Of a stretch of DNA of 64,000 nucleotides, positions 24,566-35,393 are shown piece after piece (the stretch's first letter is position 1; each line of letters starts with the position of its first letter). Below the pieces are notes generated by a model that saw only the letters and a program-made list of their open reading frames with translations, was not told the DNA's origin and searched no databases. The position numbers were made by a program, and so were the translations under genes. The DNA lies in contig WHVD01000056.1 in NCBI GenBank assembly GCA_015178975.1, forward strand, positions 124,001-188,000, in the 5' to 3' direction. The stretch comes from Hysterangium stoloniferum (taxonomy: Eukaryota > Basidiomycota > Agaricomycetes > Hysterangiales > Hysterangiaceae).

Positions 24566-26456
24566 TGTCATATATTTTTAAAGGTTTTTCCTATTTTTTG
24601 CAATTTCCCCAAAACGAAATTCTAAACAAAGGCTTCTAAATGTACTTATATCGCTATTACAAAAATTGTACAATATTCTCTTAATTTATATTGAATTTTT
24701 GCAATTTATTTTGCATTTTTATCTTATAAATTGAGGGAGCTACGAAATTTCTACTTTTTATTCTTTTTTAACTATATATCTTCAAACCGGCCACCTGGCG
24801 CTTATTACACAACGCGCGGGAATATTGGTCACAACACGTGACCGGTCGTCACAACAAGTGACCGGTCGTCACAACAAGTGACCGGTCGTCACAACAAGTG
24901 ACCGGTCGTCACAACAAGTGACCGGTCGTCACAACAAGTGACCGGTCGTCACAACAAGTGACCGGTCGTCACAACAAGTGACCGGCCGTCACAACGAGTG
25001 ACCGTCGTCACAACGAGTGACCATCGTCACAACGAGTGACCATCGTCACAACGAGTGACCATCGTCACAACGAGTGACCATCGTCACAACGAGTGACCAT
25101 CGTCACAACGAGTGACCATCGTCACAACGAGTGACCATCGTCACAACGAGTGACCATCGTCACAACGAGTGACCATCGTCACAACGAGTGACCATCGTCA
25201 CAACGAGTGACCATCGTCACAACGAGTGACCATCGTCACAACGAGTGACAGTCACAAGGGCGCGCGACAGTCACAAGGGCGCGACAGGTGTCACACGCGC
25301 ACTAGCGCGGAAATATTATGTCATACATTATGTCATTTGGGAATATTAAGTCATACGTTATGTCATCTGGGAATATTATGTCATACATTATGTTATCATA
25401 TATGCTACAGTAGAGAATGGCGGAAATGTCTAAAACATTCCAAGTAAAATAGCTAAAATAGGATAGAAATAAAGTTCAATATGTTTCTAAATGTCTCACA
25501 TCTCAGTGTATATAAGGAGCTCTGCTCCAGCCATGAAATATAACCAATTTTATCAACCCATTTACACCACATCTGTGTGTCACTGCAGCAAGCAGGCTAA
25601 TCCACCCCAATCTGGGCAGTTGGATATCTAATTCCACCTCTATCAGAGCTGTTGGAAACCCTTGCCACCTCTATCAGAGTTGTTGGCCCAATAAGATCCC
25701 TTGTCACCTCAATCTGAGTTGTTGACTGATCTTTGTTCCCCCTGTCACCTCAATCTGAGTTGTTCACTTATTTGTTCATCCTTGCCACCTCTTAATTGAG
25801 TAGCTGGCTTTATTACTTTTCTAACTTCTATTTAAGTTGTTGGAATCATTGCCACCTCGGTTAGAGTTGTTGGCTATCAACCAAGTAATAAATAAATTGT
25901 TGTTTTATTGTTTGAAATTAGAATATAATCTAATTTCTCCTGGTTTGGCTTATAGTTAAATACTGAGAATATTCTTGCAGAATCATTAAGACTACATTAA
26001 GATCCTGATAAGTTAGTATCACAGTAGACCTTGTAGGTTAGTGTAAATAAAGCATATATTAGCCAAATAGTGTTTTATTCTATATCTAATCTTTTGACCT
26101 GTTTATAAATATTTTTACTGTTTGATAAATAGTATAAAATATATATAAACTAGCTAGCATTGAAGTTAAATCTAGCTTTGGAATCAGTAAATTGTTATTC
26201 TTATTTTAGTAGTTGTTATCACAGAAAAAGAACAAGCTTGCACAAGCAGCTCTCAAAACCTTCTTTGTGAAGTAGGGTGCATATATTCAAGTAAACTCTT
26301 GACTTCAGGGGTTCTAAGTCTATTAAGGCTGCCACTGATTAATATCAAATACTTAAATTATTTTACCTTGCAGTGAATTGAGTATTTGCACATTTTGATT
26401 GAGCATTGGACTCCTTTTTCCAGAAAATAATATTAAAATAAGGCTAATACATTACA
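24566..26456 (+). mobile_element. Solo B LTR, diverged copy in plus sense
   Basis: 1891 bp, TGTCATATATTTTT to AATACATTACA, with exact TSD GCCAG at 24561-24565 and 26457-26461. TATA box GTATATAAGGAGCTCTG at about 25505. The outer ends are diverged from the other B copies but the downstream 800 bp match closely. It splits A1 gag. Confidence 0.93.
24838..25245. repeat. GTGAC/GTCAC minisatellite in B LTR
   Basis: About 8 units of 20 bp (GTCACAACAAGTGACCGGTC) followed by about 14 units of 19 bp (GTCACAACGAGTGACCATC). Each unit holds the inverted pair GTCAC..GTGAC. The array ends about 260 bp upstream of the TATA box. Confidence 0.95.
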
Positions 26457-26461
26457 GCCAG

Positions 26462-27854
26462 TGAGTCGTCTTGGCAGAGCTCCTCTCAACAATGTGCTCA
26501 TGGAGTCTGAGATCTCCGAGAGACTCATAATATCCATGATGTAGTCCAACGCCTTGGGTTGAGTCCCATTGTATTCGGGAAGGTCGGACCATTTTATCTT
26601 GATGTCGTTGGTGTTAAGAGTGATCCTTTTATCCTTAGATAAGTCATTGATAGGCATGCTGGCTCGAGGCTGCATCGGAGTTTGAAAGGGAGAGTTAGGT
26701 ACTCTACCATGACGCTCCTCACGTCCCGAATTCCCTCCATAGCTTGAGGCACTAGAACTCCCAGATGAATTACTAGGGGGTCCTCCTGATGGCAGAAAGG
26801 GGTTCAAGGAGATCGGCAGGGAATGGCGGGGATCAACTGGATTCAGCAATCCTCAACCAGCAACTTGACCAGCTATACCCTCAGTGAATGCAGTAGAGAA
26901 AGACAGTCGACCCCTGTTGGCGACTGATCAATTCCTAGTCACAGTTTGCTCATTACTGACATTAGAATTACCCGGAATTCGTTTGAACGCGACGTGAGAG
27001 CTGTGAATTCCCTGGTGGGGGGTAGGGCTAGGTTCTGTCGCGATTTCTCTCTCAATTTTGACCATATTCAAAGGTCGATGAGGCTGAGGTTGATAGAGGG
27101 GAGTGCAGATTTCCATTCCCTTTTCCTGAAGACGGTCTGCAACTTGCATCCTCATATCTGATGGGAAGTCTTGCAAAATAATGGGACAATTGAGTGAATG
27201 AAGGAAACGAGTGTCGGGAGACCCATTCAGGGTACAAACAAATGAACTAGTTGTGGAAATCGGTGAATCGGGTACCTGGATGGAATCACCATAAGGGTAA
27301 AGCACTTCCAACACCATCTTATCAAGTCTCCTCTGATTTCACCTTAACCGACCCCTTAGAGTAAAATACACAAATGAAGAATTCCGAGTGATCCCGTTAA
27401 GAGACTCCTCCAACATCCAGATGTATATATACTGGTAGTCAACCTTGGGGACGATGTGATCCCCACCGAGTAGGATGTGAAGGATTTGCAATGCATCATC
27501 GTGTGTGCAGAGCACTTTGAGAAATAAAGAGAACACTTCTTGTTTAAGAATCATTCTTCCTCCTTCCATAACAGAAGTAACCTCACTCAACCATTCGGGA
27601 ATCGAGTGGGTCAGATCCTCAAGGGTTCCAGGTCACGTGAATAGATCCTGTGCCGATAAAGTGGCCTGATAACGACCTAACCAGACTGCTACAGTCACCG
27701 GTAAAAGAGGGTAATCCGTATTGTACTCCTCCATGAAGGGAGTAACCTGATCTGCAGGGATTCGATTGGTGTAGTACGCATCCCATTGTAGGTCGACGGG
27801 CTGAGTGTAAACCATATGACCCCCAAAGAATTGCTTAAGGATGACCTGCCTAGG
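26462..27854 (-). pseudogene. A1 Gag N-terminal and matrix-like part
   Basis: A run of minus-strand pieces in order with scattered stops and shifts: 27633-27815 (PVDLQWDAYYTNRIPADQV), 27339-27590 (FSLFLKVLCTHDDALQILHIL), 26928-27317 and 26462-26849. The last begins NPFLPSGGPP, has a Ser/Gly-rich linker, and ends in IKWSDLPEYNGTQPKALDYI, DIMSLSEISDSMSTLLRGA and LPRRLTG, a capsid-start type sequence. The second element A2 (40290-41790) has the same pieces in the same order, which confirms that this is element protein. Confidence 0.8.
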
Positions 27855-28329
27855 TGTGAGGAGTATGCTTTTACCACAGTTTCATTGTGGTAAAACACTC
27901 CTTTTATTTTATTTATATTTTACATATTCTATTCATATTTTTCTATCTTTCATATTCTTCGAATATTGCATATTTCATTAGTTCGAAGCATTGTGTATAC
28001 TTGTGGGTGCACTCAGCACCAATTAGAACTCAGACACACTTTAAACCCAAGCACCACCACTCGTAAGACACAAACTAGGTCTACTACAAGCGGTGATCAG
28101 GGTAACGTGTCAGCTACCACTTAGGTAGCATTATCTGAACTACTGAACACTTCTGGCCTCAAACTATAACAGTTGAGGCCTCCACTCGAACCATCGCACT
28201 CGTTGACTCCTTTGTCATCTCGTGCTCCTTCTCTCACCTTCTCTTATATTGCACTGAATAGGTCAATATCCTTCCTTTCTACTCATTTCTTCATATATAG
28301 AACGGTCAGAACTTCCGCCACTCTTCACA
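27855..28329 (-). mobile_element. Solo F LTR (475 bp)
   Basis: TGTGAGGAGTATGC to CCACTCTTCACA, with exact TSD CTAGG at 27850-27854 and 28330-28334. Its ends resemble the A family (TCTTCACA), so F is probably a related family. It cuts A1 gag about 95 codons after its start. Confidence 0.94.
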
Positions 28330-28334
28330 CTAGG

Positions 28335-28622
28335 CGGGAATGAGAGAACGGGTTCAGGAGCACGGGTAGTCTCGACATTAGCTCCAGGAATGTTCAACTG
28401 CTCAGTTGACGGACGTTCCTCACGTGGACTTGGGGGGGCATCTGTTGATGGTCCAGCTGCTGCTCCGGGGGAACTTCCAGGAGGAACTGGTTTTTGAAAA
28501 GTCAACGAAGACTTCCTCATGGTGACGTTACGGGGTGGTTCCAGACTTGCAGGTCTTTGATGAGGTTTTGAACTACTTGGGGTCATCAAAGATCTCGGCA
28601 TTTGGTTCTTGCCAGTGGTCAT
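28335..28622 (-). pseudogene. A1 Gag start
   Basis: ATG at 28620-28622, 60 bp downstream of the primer site. The N-terminus is basic and Pro/Ser-rich (MTTGKNQMPRSLMTPSSSK, later SPREERPSTEQLNIPG). It is open until the F insertion and continues at 27854. A2 carries the matching piece at 41413-41664. Confidence 0.75.
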
Positions 28623-28682
28623 TTACGTGCTTAGAAGCTAGTAGTCATAAAGTATTGTTTTTTCTTCATAGGGAAAGAGCGG

Positions 28683-28699
28683 TCCAGCCCGGATCACCA
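28683..28699 (-). other. A1 primer-binding site
   Basis: Directly inside the 5' LTR the minus strand reads G, then TGGTGATCCGGGCTGGA. It starts with TGG as expected for pairing to a tRNA 3' CCA end. The same bases occur next to the A2 LTR (41822-41837). I cannot name the tRNA by eye. Confidence 0.75.
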
Positions 28700-28700
28700 C

Positions 28701-29333
28701 TGTGAAGAGTGGTGGAAGTTCTAACCATTCTATATACGAAGAATATCGACCGTTTAGGTACGACACTAAGATGTATTGACTGTCTAAGTCTAATACAGAC
28801 TGGACGTGTATTGACTACTTAGTTCAATACGGTAGAGAGAAGTAGCTATCTAGAGTAGAGTAGAGAGCTAGAACGAATAAGTAGAATCAACTGTTAAGTG
28901 TGATTCTGGACGACTGCTCAAGTGTAAAGTAGAGTAACTAGAGAGTTGAATAATAGAGTAGCGTGGATGTAGTCCGCACGGGTTGAGATAAGGATTGAGT
29001 TTCAACTGGTACAGTTCGAAACTCTGATTGAGTAGATAGCTAAAGCCCGTCTGTGACGGTCAAGATGATACACCAATCACAACTTACAGGACACTAACAG
29101 GTGTCTGGGTAAGTCGTGGTTGCGGTGTAAAAGTGTCTGAGTTCTAACTACAGGCGCTAGAATACATAAGTCTGGTGTGTATGCGCCCACAAGAGTCAAT
29201 GTACCACATACATAGGTCATCGAACTAATTATAGATGTATAATAAAATAGAGAGAAAACAGAAATAATAAAGGGAATATAGTAAGAGCTCATCCGACTAT
29301 ATTTCCTGAGTGTATTTCGCCATACCTCTCACA
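28701..29333 (-). repeat. A1 5' LTR
   Basis: 633 bp, the same length and nearly the same sequence as 13-645. It is adjacent to the primer site, so it is the 5' LTR on the minus strand. Confidence 0.92.
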
Positions 29334-29334
29334 C

Positions 29335-30043
29335 CAGGTGCTCAGTCTGGAATCTGGATATGACGACAACATCCCAGTTTACACAGGCATCCCAGACTTG
29401 GAAATGGGTGCCTCTAGACGGCGTGATTCCACCTGTATTCATTGCCAAAGGGCCATCTCTACTCCATACTGGTGCTACATTGACACCAAGGGTTTGTAAA
29501 AACAATTATATCATTTACATGACTGTTGTTTTAATTATCTTTTAGTAGGTACCTTCATATGCAATGACTGTGAGGAAAAAGGTTGCTCCAAAAAACATGA
29601 TCTCATGAGGTGTCACCATATAGTCCCCAAGTTTAATATAGCCTTGACTATGAAGAGAGTGGCTAGTTTAGAGGAGGAACTGGCTAGTCTGGAGGAGAAG
29701 CTGGCTAGTCTGGAGGAGAAGCTGGCTAGTCTGGAGGAGAAGCTGGCTAGTCTGGAGGAGAAGCTGGCTAGTCTGGAGGAGAAGCTGGCTAGTCTGGAGG
29801 AGAAGCTGGCTAGTCTGGAGGAGAAGCTGGCTAGTCTGGAGGAGAAGCTGGCTAGTCTGGAGGAGAAGCTGGCTAGTCTGGAGGAGAAGATGGCTAGTCT
29901 GGAGGAGAAGCTGGCTAACATGGAGAAACTGACTAGCATGAAGAAGAGACTGGAGATGGTCTCACGACTGTCAGTGATGGGCTGAAACATATTGATTCGA
30001 AAGTAGATTCTCATTTCCAGGACATCAAAGATCAAAGAATTAG
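29335..30043 (+). pseudogene. Host gene 3' part: ZZ-like zinc finger plus heptad coiled coil, split by A1
   Basis: The frame is open from the A1 junction. It has a cysteine-rich finger (CIHCQRAISTPYWCY, intron, FICNDCEEKGCSKKHD, then RCHH), resembling ZZ-type fingers common in basidiomycete proteins. A 54-nt GT..AG intron at 29492-29545 keeps phase. After VASLEEEL comes a coiled coil of twelve ASLEEKL-type heptads (29662-29913) and a short tail. The frame in use stops at 29985, but the neighbouring frame reads DGLKHIDSKVDSHFQD to a stop near 30043, so one base may be lost. The 5' part should lie left of the window: bases 1-12 join in frame if A1 and one TSD are removed. Function unknown, probably an adaptor. 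Confidence 0.6.
29662..29913 (+). repeat. 21-bp repeat coding perfect heptads
   Basis: Twelve tandem copies of a 21-bp unit, GCTAGTCTGGAGGAGAAGCT plus G, almost without change, each coding the heptad ASLEEKL. Leucines recur at positions suitable for a coiled-coil core. The open minus-strand frame over it is only its shadow. Confidence 0.95.
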
Positions 30044-30321
30044 GTAGTTAACAAATAGTAGGAAAATAAGGAAAAATATCGGGAATATAATATGATGCAA
30101 TGGTTACATTCTCCTGAGAGGGTACTTCTCACATCCCTAATCCCTTCAATGATCTACTCTCAACTTGAGACAGACCAGTCACTGATAAAGGTTGACCATC
30201 CTTTTCAACAGTGTTTGTCAAAGGAATAGCAGGTCAAGTTTGCAGTTGAGGATTGCTGAATCCAGACAAAGCTCACCATCCCTTGCCTATGAGGATGAAT
30301 CTGTTTGCCCTGCCAGGAGGT
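30044..30321 (+). pseudogene. Intergenic stretch with A-type gag remnant
   Basis: At about 30210-30321 the plus strand matches the Gag linker of A1 (26790-26880 reversed). It can be read as AGQV, EDC or GLLNPD and ALPGG pieces with stops. It ends where an A-like LTR begins (30322). The rest has no visible gene. Confidence 0.45.
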
Positions 30322-30464
30322 GTAAAGAGTCATGGAAGTTCTGACTGCTCTATATATGAAGAATATTGACTGTGTAGGTACAACATGACTATATATTGAC
30401 TATCAAAGTACAATATAGAAAGTAAATAGCCTTAGTCAGTCTTTAGCAGTGGTAAGACAACTAA

Positions 30465-31006
30465 GGAGGATGGTCACACTTTATTGAATATACAAAATTT
30501 TACTGAATAATCCTCATATTTTTAAATGAGACTACTTCCTCTGGCCATGACAACTTATTCTATGAGTTTATATTTAATTACCTGAAATTTCATCTTTAAA
30601 ATATGCATGCCCTTTTAAAATACACACAAATGGCATAGTTACACAAGATTATTTGGGTTAAACAAGATTATTTGGGTTATGATTTGATCTTTGGGTTATG
30701 ATGTATTCTCTTGTATACAAGCAAACTTTCAAATATATTTCATATAATTTAAATTTAGTTGGTTTAGAGAGTTAACCAGAACTATCTGGGGTACCAATCC
30801 CCATTGTGCAATTTATTCCAAAAGAATAATCTACAGATGATTGTTTGACTAAATTTTGTCAGATATAGGATAAATATTAATATTTTTGCATTCTTCAGAG
30901 TGATACCTAATCAACTGAATTTGATTAAATATTAATTTTACAACAAACAATATAAATATATATACTTTAGTGGATAAATAACTTTTGAAGTTTTGGGTTA
31001 TCCTCC
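30465..31006 (-). mobile_element. 542-bp MITE, copy 1 (TSD TAA)
   Basis: Starts GGAGGATGGTCACAC and ends GGGTTATCCTCC, flanked by TAA at 30462-30464 and 31007-31009. The only terminal inverted repeat is GGAGGAT. It is nearly identical in reverse to 36497-37038, which has the same length and the same TSD. No coding capacity. TSD size suggests PIF/Harbinger-type mobilisation. Confidence 0.88.
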
Positions 31007-31078
31007 TAAGACTATTAAGGGAAATGGAATTGATCTTGCAGTGCAATTCTCCAGCAACTATATATTGACTATCGAAGT

Positions 31079-33239
31079 TGTCACAACCATCACAAATCAC
31101 AATACTGTCACAAATATTCAAAGGTAACTTTCGACAACTCTTCGACTCGACAAAACCTGAACATTATTCGACAACATCAAATCTCTTTCGACATGTCTCA
31201 TTTCGACGTCACAAATGATTTCATTATTAGTTCATAACATAGTCATAACGATACAAAGAAAAGCATAAAAAGGCTACAAAAGGAGCAAGGGAAGTCAGTC
31301 GAAATATCTGTAAATTAGTGATACTAGTAATCTAACTTGTCATAACTTCTTCAACAAATACTTCTGTGAGTTCTCGCGACTGGTAATAGCCTCTTACTTC
31401 ATCGACAGGGCGAATATATACTTCATCGAATGAGGCTTTCGAGTTCGTGTGATGTATTAGCCTTATTTTAATACTATTTTCCGAAAAAGGAGTCCAATGC
31501 TCTATCAAAGTGTGCAAATACTCAATTCACTACAAGGTAAAATAATTTAAGTATTTGATATTAATCAGTGGCAGCCTAAATAGACTTAGAACCCCTGAAG
31601 TCAAGAGTTTACTTGAATATATGCACCCTACTTCGCAAAGAAGGTTTTGAGAGCTGCTTGTGCAAGCTTGTTCTTTTTCTGTAAAAACACTACTAAAATA
31701 TGAATAACAATTCACTGATTCAGAATCTAGATTCAACTTCGATTCTAGCTAGTTTATATATATTTTATACTATTTATCAAACAGTAAAAATATTTATAAA
31801 CAGGTCAAAAGATTAGATATAGAATAAAACACTATTTGGCTAATATATGCTTTATTTACACTAACCTACAGGGTCTACTGTGATACTAACTTATCAGGAT
31901 CTTATTGTAGTCTTAAGGATTCTGCAAGAATATTCTCAGTATTTATTTATGCCAAAAACTGGGTAGAAATTAGAATATATGTATTTCTAATCTCAATATA
32001 ACCTAAAATATTTATTACTTTAATTGATAACCAACTACTCAACTAGAGGTGGATTAGTAATAAAGGATAGCCAGCTACTCAACTAAGAGGTGGCAAAAAG
32101 GGAACAAGTTGTTTGTCAGAAGCTCAACTAGAGGTGACAAAGGGGTAGGATTATTATGTCAGAAGCTCAACTAGAGGTGGCAAAGGGATCCTGAGATAAC
32201 TTAGGTCAGCAGCTCAACTAGAGATGACTAAGTATTTGTATTTATTTGTCCAACAGCCCAACAAGGGGTGGAATAAACTGCTTGCTGCAGTGGCACACTG
32301 ATGTGGCTGATAAAATGTAGTAAAGATTGATTGATTTTCAAGGCTGGAGCTGAGCTCCTTATATACATTTTGGTCTGAGACATTTAGAAGATTCTAGAAG
32401 ATTGAATGATGTCATTTAGAATTTTCTAGAATTTTCTAGAGCATAGTGGAAAGTTCTAACTACTTCTAAGACACTATAGAATATTCTTGGCATAATAGAA
32501 TTTACTGGAATCTTATAGAATATTCTACAATATTCTATCTATTATTAGTATCTACTAACTACTATTACTTTGGCAGCCACTGGAATGTTCCAGAGATTTC
32601 CGGTTTTTTGCTGTAGTAGCATATATGATTATATAATGCTCTCGCGCCTGTGCGCATGCATGACATCCTTCACGTCTTGTGACTGTCACATGTTGTGACA
32701 GTCACGCGTCTGTGTGACCGTCGTGCGCCTCTGTGAGGAGTTTCCCGCGTGCCGTATAATAAACACAGGTGGCCGGCTTTATATTATTATAATTATTATA
32801 TTTATTTTTAGTTAGTTATAAATATAATATTTTATTATAATAATATAAATATATATATATTACCTTGATTATGCGTGATTATTTCGCATCACGTTTTGTC
32901 GGCGTCGGAGTTTGAAATATCATGTGAATGTCACATGATTACTTGCGCGTTGTGAATAAGCGCTGAGTCGCCGACATATTAATCAAACAAGAATAAAAAG
33001 TAGAAATTCAATAACTTGCTCAATTTATTAGATAAAAATACAAAATAAATTGTATAAATTCAAGATAAATCAAACAAATATTGTAAAATTTAATAGTCGC
33101 AATATAATTACATTTGAATATTTTCTTTCGCAATTTGTTAGGGGAAATTGTTTAAAAATCAGAAAAAACTTAGAAATACATAACAGTTCGATCAGTAGAA
33201 TATTATTCGACTTTATTGAAGAATAATTGACTCGTGACA
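31079..33239 (+). mobile_element. Solo C LTR, split by a solo B LTR
   Basis: TGTCACAACCATCAC to TGACTCGTGACA, with exact TSD GAAGT at 31074-31078 and 33240-33244. About 418 bp without the B insert. TATA-like GCATAAAAAGGC at about 31263. Other copies at 50016 and 51103. Confidence 0.93.
31448..33185 (-). mobile_element. Solo B LTR (1738 bp) inside solo C LTR
   Basis: TGTGATGTATTAGCC to AATACATAACA, with exact TSD GTTCG at 31443-31447 and 33186-33190. The short frames within it repeat those at 19443-19631 and are LTR sequence, not genes. Confidence 0.95.
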
Positions 33240-33483
33240 GAAGTACAATATAGAAGGCAAATAGTTTTAGTAGTAGTAAGACAACTAAGATGAATAAGGA
33301 AAAGTGGAATTGACCTTGCAGTACGATTCCCTAGGGTGAGTTGATGAAGTAAGAAGTTGAGGGGAGGGAGGATGATATGAGTAATGTGAGAGGCAAGCAG
33401 AAGTCAGTAGTAGCTCAAGCTTCAACTATACAGTGCAAAGCTAGATAGTTGTTGTAAGTTCAAGTTAGAAGCTGTTCAAGATT

Positions 33484-34284
33484 ATTATGTGTATCTATGA
33501 ACTTTCTTATCCTACAGAGGAAGTAGATATTCAAGAGGTCTTATCAAAATTTCCACCTGTATTTGAAGAGATAAAAAGAGATCTTGGAATAACTGTGGAT
33601 CCACAATTTTATTTAGCAGAACTCTAATTATTTTCCATAAATCCTCTTTTTAAAAATAATCCAAAAATCCTTTAAAATCCAATGATAAAATTAAAAATCT
33701 GATGTGGTGATGTGGTGGTGACATAGGCTTAGGGGTCTACCCTAGACCCTATTCCATGTGGACATTTTCCATTGGATTTCAAAGGATTTTGAGTATATTT
33801 CTCATGGAAATATTCAATGGTAATGTAGCTATTCCAAACTTTTTAGTTACTCTACCTCCTATTTCTTCCTAACCAAAAAAAAGAAAGAAGAATAGAGTTG
33901 AAGAAAGGAAGAGTTAAGTTGAAGGAACATTTAGCTACAGCACCATTGAATATTTCCATGAGAAATATACTCAAAATCTTTTGAAATCCAATGGAAAATG
34001 TCCACATGGAATAGGGTCTAAAGTAGACCCCTAAGCCTATGTAACCACTACATCACCACATCAGATTTTTTATTTTATCATTGGATTTTAAAGGATTTTT
34101 GGATTACTTTTAAAAAGAGGTTTTATGGGAAATAATTAGAGTTCTGCCAAATAAAATTGTGGATCCCCAGTTATTCCAAGATCTCTTTTTATCTCTTCAA
34201 ATATAGGTGGAAATTTTGATAAGACCTCATGAATATCTACTTCCTCTTTAAGATAAGAAAGTTCATAGATACACATAATAAACA
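33484..34284. repeat. Long inverted repeat at the nuclease-like gene 3' end
   Basis: Two arms of about 350 bp (33484-33832 and 33937-34284) read as reverse complements with few differences, around a spacer of about 105 bp. Each arm carries the same 3' coding end (ELSYLKEEVDIHEVLSKFPP type, ending FYLAEL and stop) and its 3' flank. The left arm ends abruptly at LTR I. Confidence 0.92.
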
Positions 34285-35014
34285 TTCCACCTTCACCTTT
34301 AGGACAGTCTTCATGTTTTTGAGTATTGAATGTTACTGGACAACCACTTCTTCTTATTAATCTCTTAATATCTCCCAATAACCATGTTCTGTACTTATAT
34401 GGTGTCCATGACACTGTTCTAACAGCTTATCACTAGAAACCTTATATCCAAGTACTTTGGGAAAGTTCATCTCATCAATATTTATTGAACTTTTAAATTT
34501 TCAGTTTGGGAAGGTATTTCTAATTTTAGATACAAGATGATCAAAAGACTTCTTATCCATGATATCAAGTATTTTAGATTCACATTCTATATCAAATGCT
34601 TCTTCCTCTTCTTCATCACTAGGGATATATAACTCTTATTACCCCATGAAGTTTTAGGCTTGTGACTCTTAGAAGTATCTTTCCTAATAAATCTGTAACA
34701 TTTCCAAAATCTTCCTACAGAGACTATTCCAAATATCCCATGATAGTCCTCATCGCATATTCTTTAAGTTGATCATCTGCTTTTTCTAGTTCACTCTTTA
34801 GATGAGCTGTATCAGCTGCTCTCTTATTTTCCACTATTAGATATTTACATTCATCTAGACCTTGGGTCTTCTTTTCATAATGGGTAACAACAAAGTCTGG
34901 TATAAATGTCTTAGGTATCTCTACATCATCCCTATTGGTTATACTATGTATATTGTAAGGGATTAACCAATAATGGTGGTTGTAACAATGATAGTCTAAC
35001 ATTCCAAAGTGCAT
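34136..35014 (-). pseudogene. PD-(D/E)XK nuclease-like protein, broken
   Basis: The first piece (34724-35014) has IPDFVVTHYE, then KYLIVENKRA about 20 residues on. This is a P-D...(E)-X-K arrangement typical of restriction-endonuclease-fold nucleases. QLKEYA follows and, after a one-base shift, GIFGIVSVGRFWKCYRF. Acidic PSDEEEEEAFD and ILDIMDKKSFDHLV segments follow, then the last piece (34136-34414) with IKRLIRRSGCPVTFN and the C-terminus FYLAEL. At least two shifts and one stop break it. Similar nuclease-like proteins of unknown role are common in basidiomycetes. The start is uncertain. It lies back to back with the transposase at 35180. Confidence 0.5.
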
Positions 35015-35393
35015 ACCAAAAGCATTCTAGATTGTTAGGGTTTATAGAATTACTTTCAGCAGCACCCACAACTATCTTTAAGACTTGCTCCATTAGACTT
35101 ACTGATCTAATTAATACACATAAAATTTCAATTATCTCTCTTAAATTGAATATATCTAGATTTAGTCTCTATGGTAGACTTACCATATCAATGTCTCCTC
35201 TAAATGAGGAGTTTAATAAGTTAATGGACCAACAATGGAAGTTCCTTTATAAGGAATGGCCTCAGATCAAGCCATCCAAGTATCACAGGTCTGATATCAA
35301 ACCTATTGATAAAATTAGTCACATTAAGGATATTGTTCTTCAGAGACTTGGTATTATTCCAGTCATTTTCTTCCTTGTTATGGTCTTTGCCAC

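Larger units (their letters stand above)
13..29333 (-). mobile_element. A1: full-length but dead chromovirus (Ty3/gypsy) carrying five first-order insertions
   Basis: Two 633-bp LTRs of the same family (13-645 and 28701-29333) bound one coding order on the minus strand: gag, protease, RT, RNase H, integrase, chromodomain, ORF3. A primer site lies next to the right LTR and a G-rich purine tract next to the left LTR, so the right LTR is 5'. The flanking 5-mers are CTAAG (8-12) and CCAGG (29334-29338), a decayed TSD with two transitions. Removing the insertions, each with its own exact TSD, leaves roughly 12 kb. Gene order and chromodomain are those of chromoviruses. Stop codons, frameshifts and a lost RT aspartate show it is inactive. 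That both LTRs belong to one insertion is inferred from PBS, PPT and reading order. Confidence 0.88.
30322..33460 (-). mobile_element. Diverged A-type LTR (I), host of a MITE and a solo C LTR
   Basis: Begins TGTAAAGAGTCATGGAAG, like the A2 LTR start, and continues in three pieces (30322-30464, 31007-31078, 33240-33460) between the two insertions. The far end is lost near 33460-33483, where a different sequence begins. No TSD found. Confidence 0.65.

Noticed and set aside
29613..30035. A 140-aa minus-strand frame
   Set aside because: It is the antisense shadow of the 21-bp heptad repeat. The plus strand has the zinc finger and intron.
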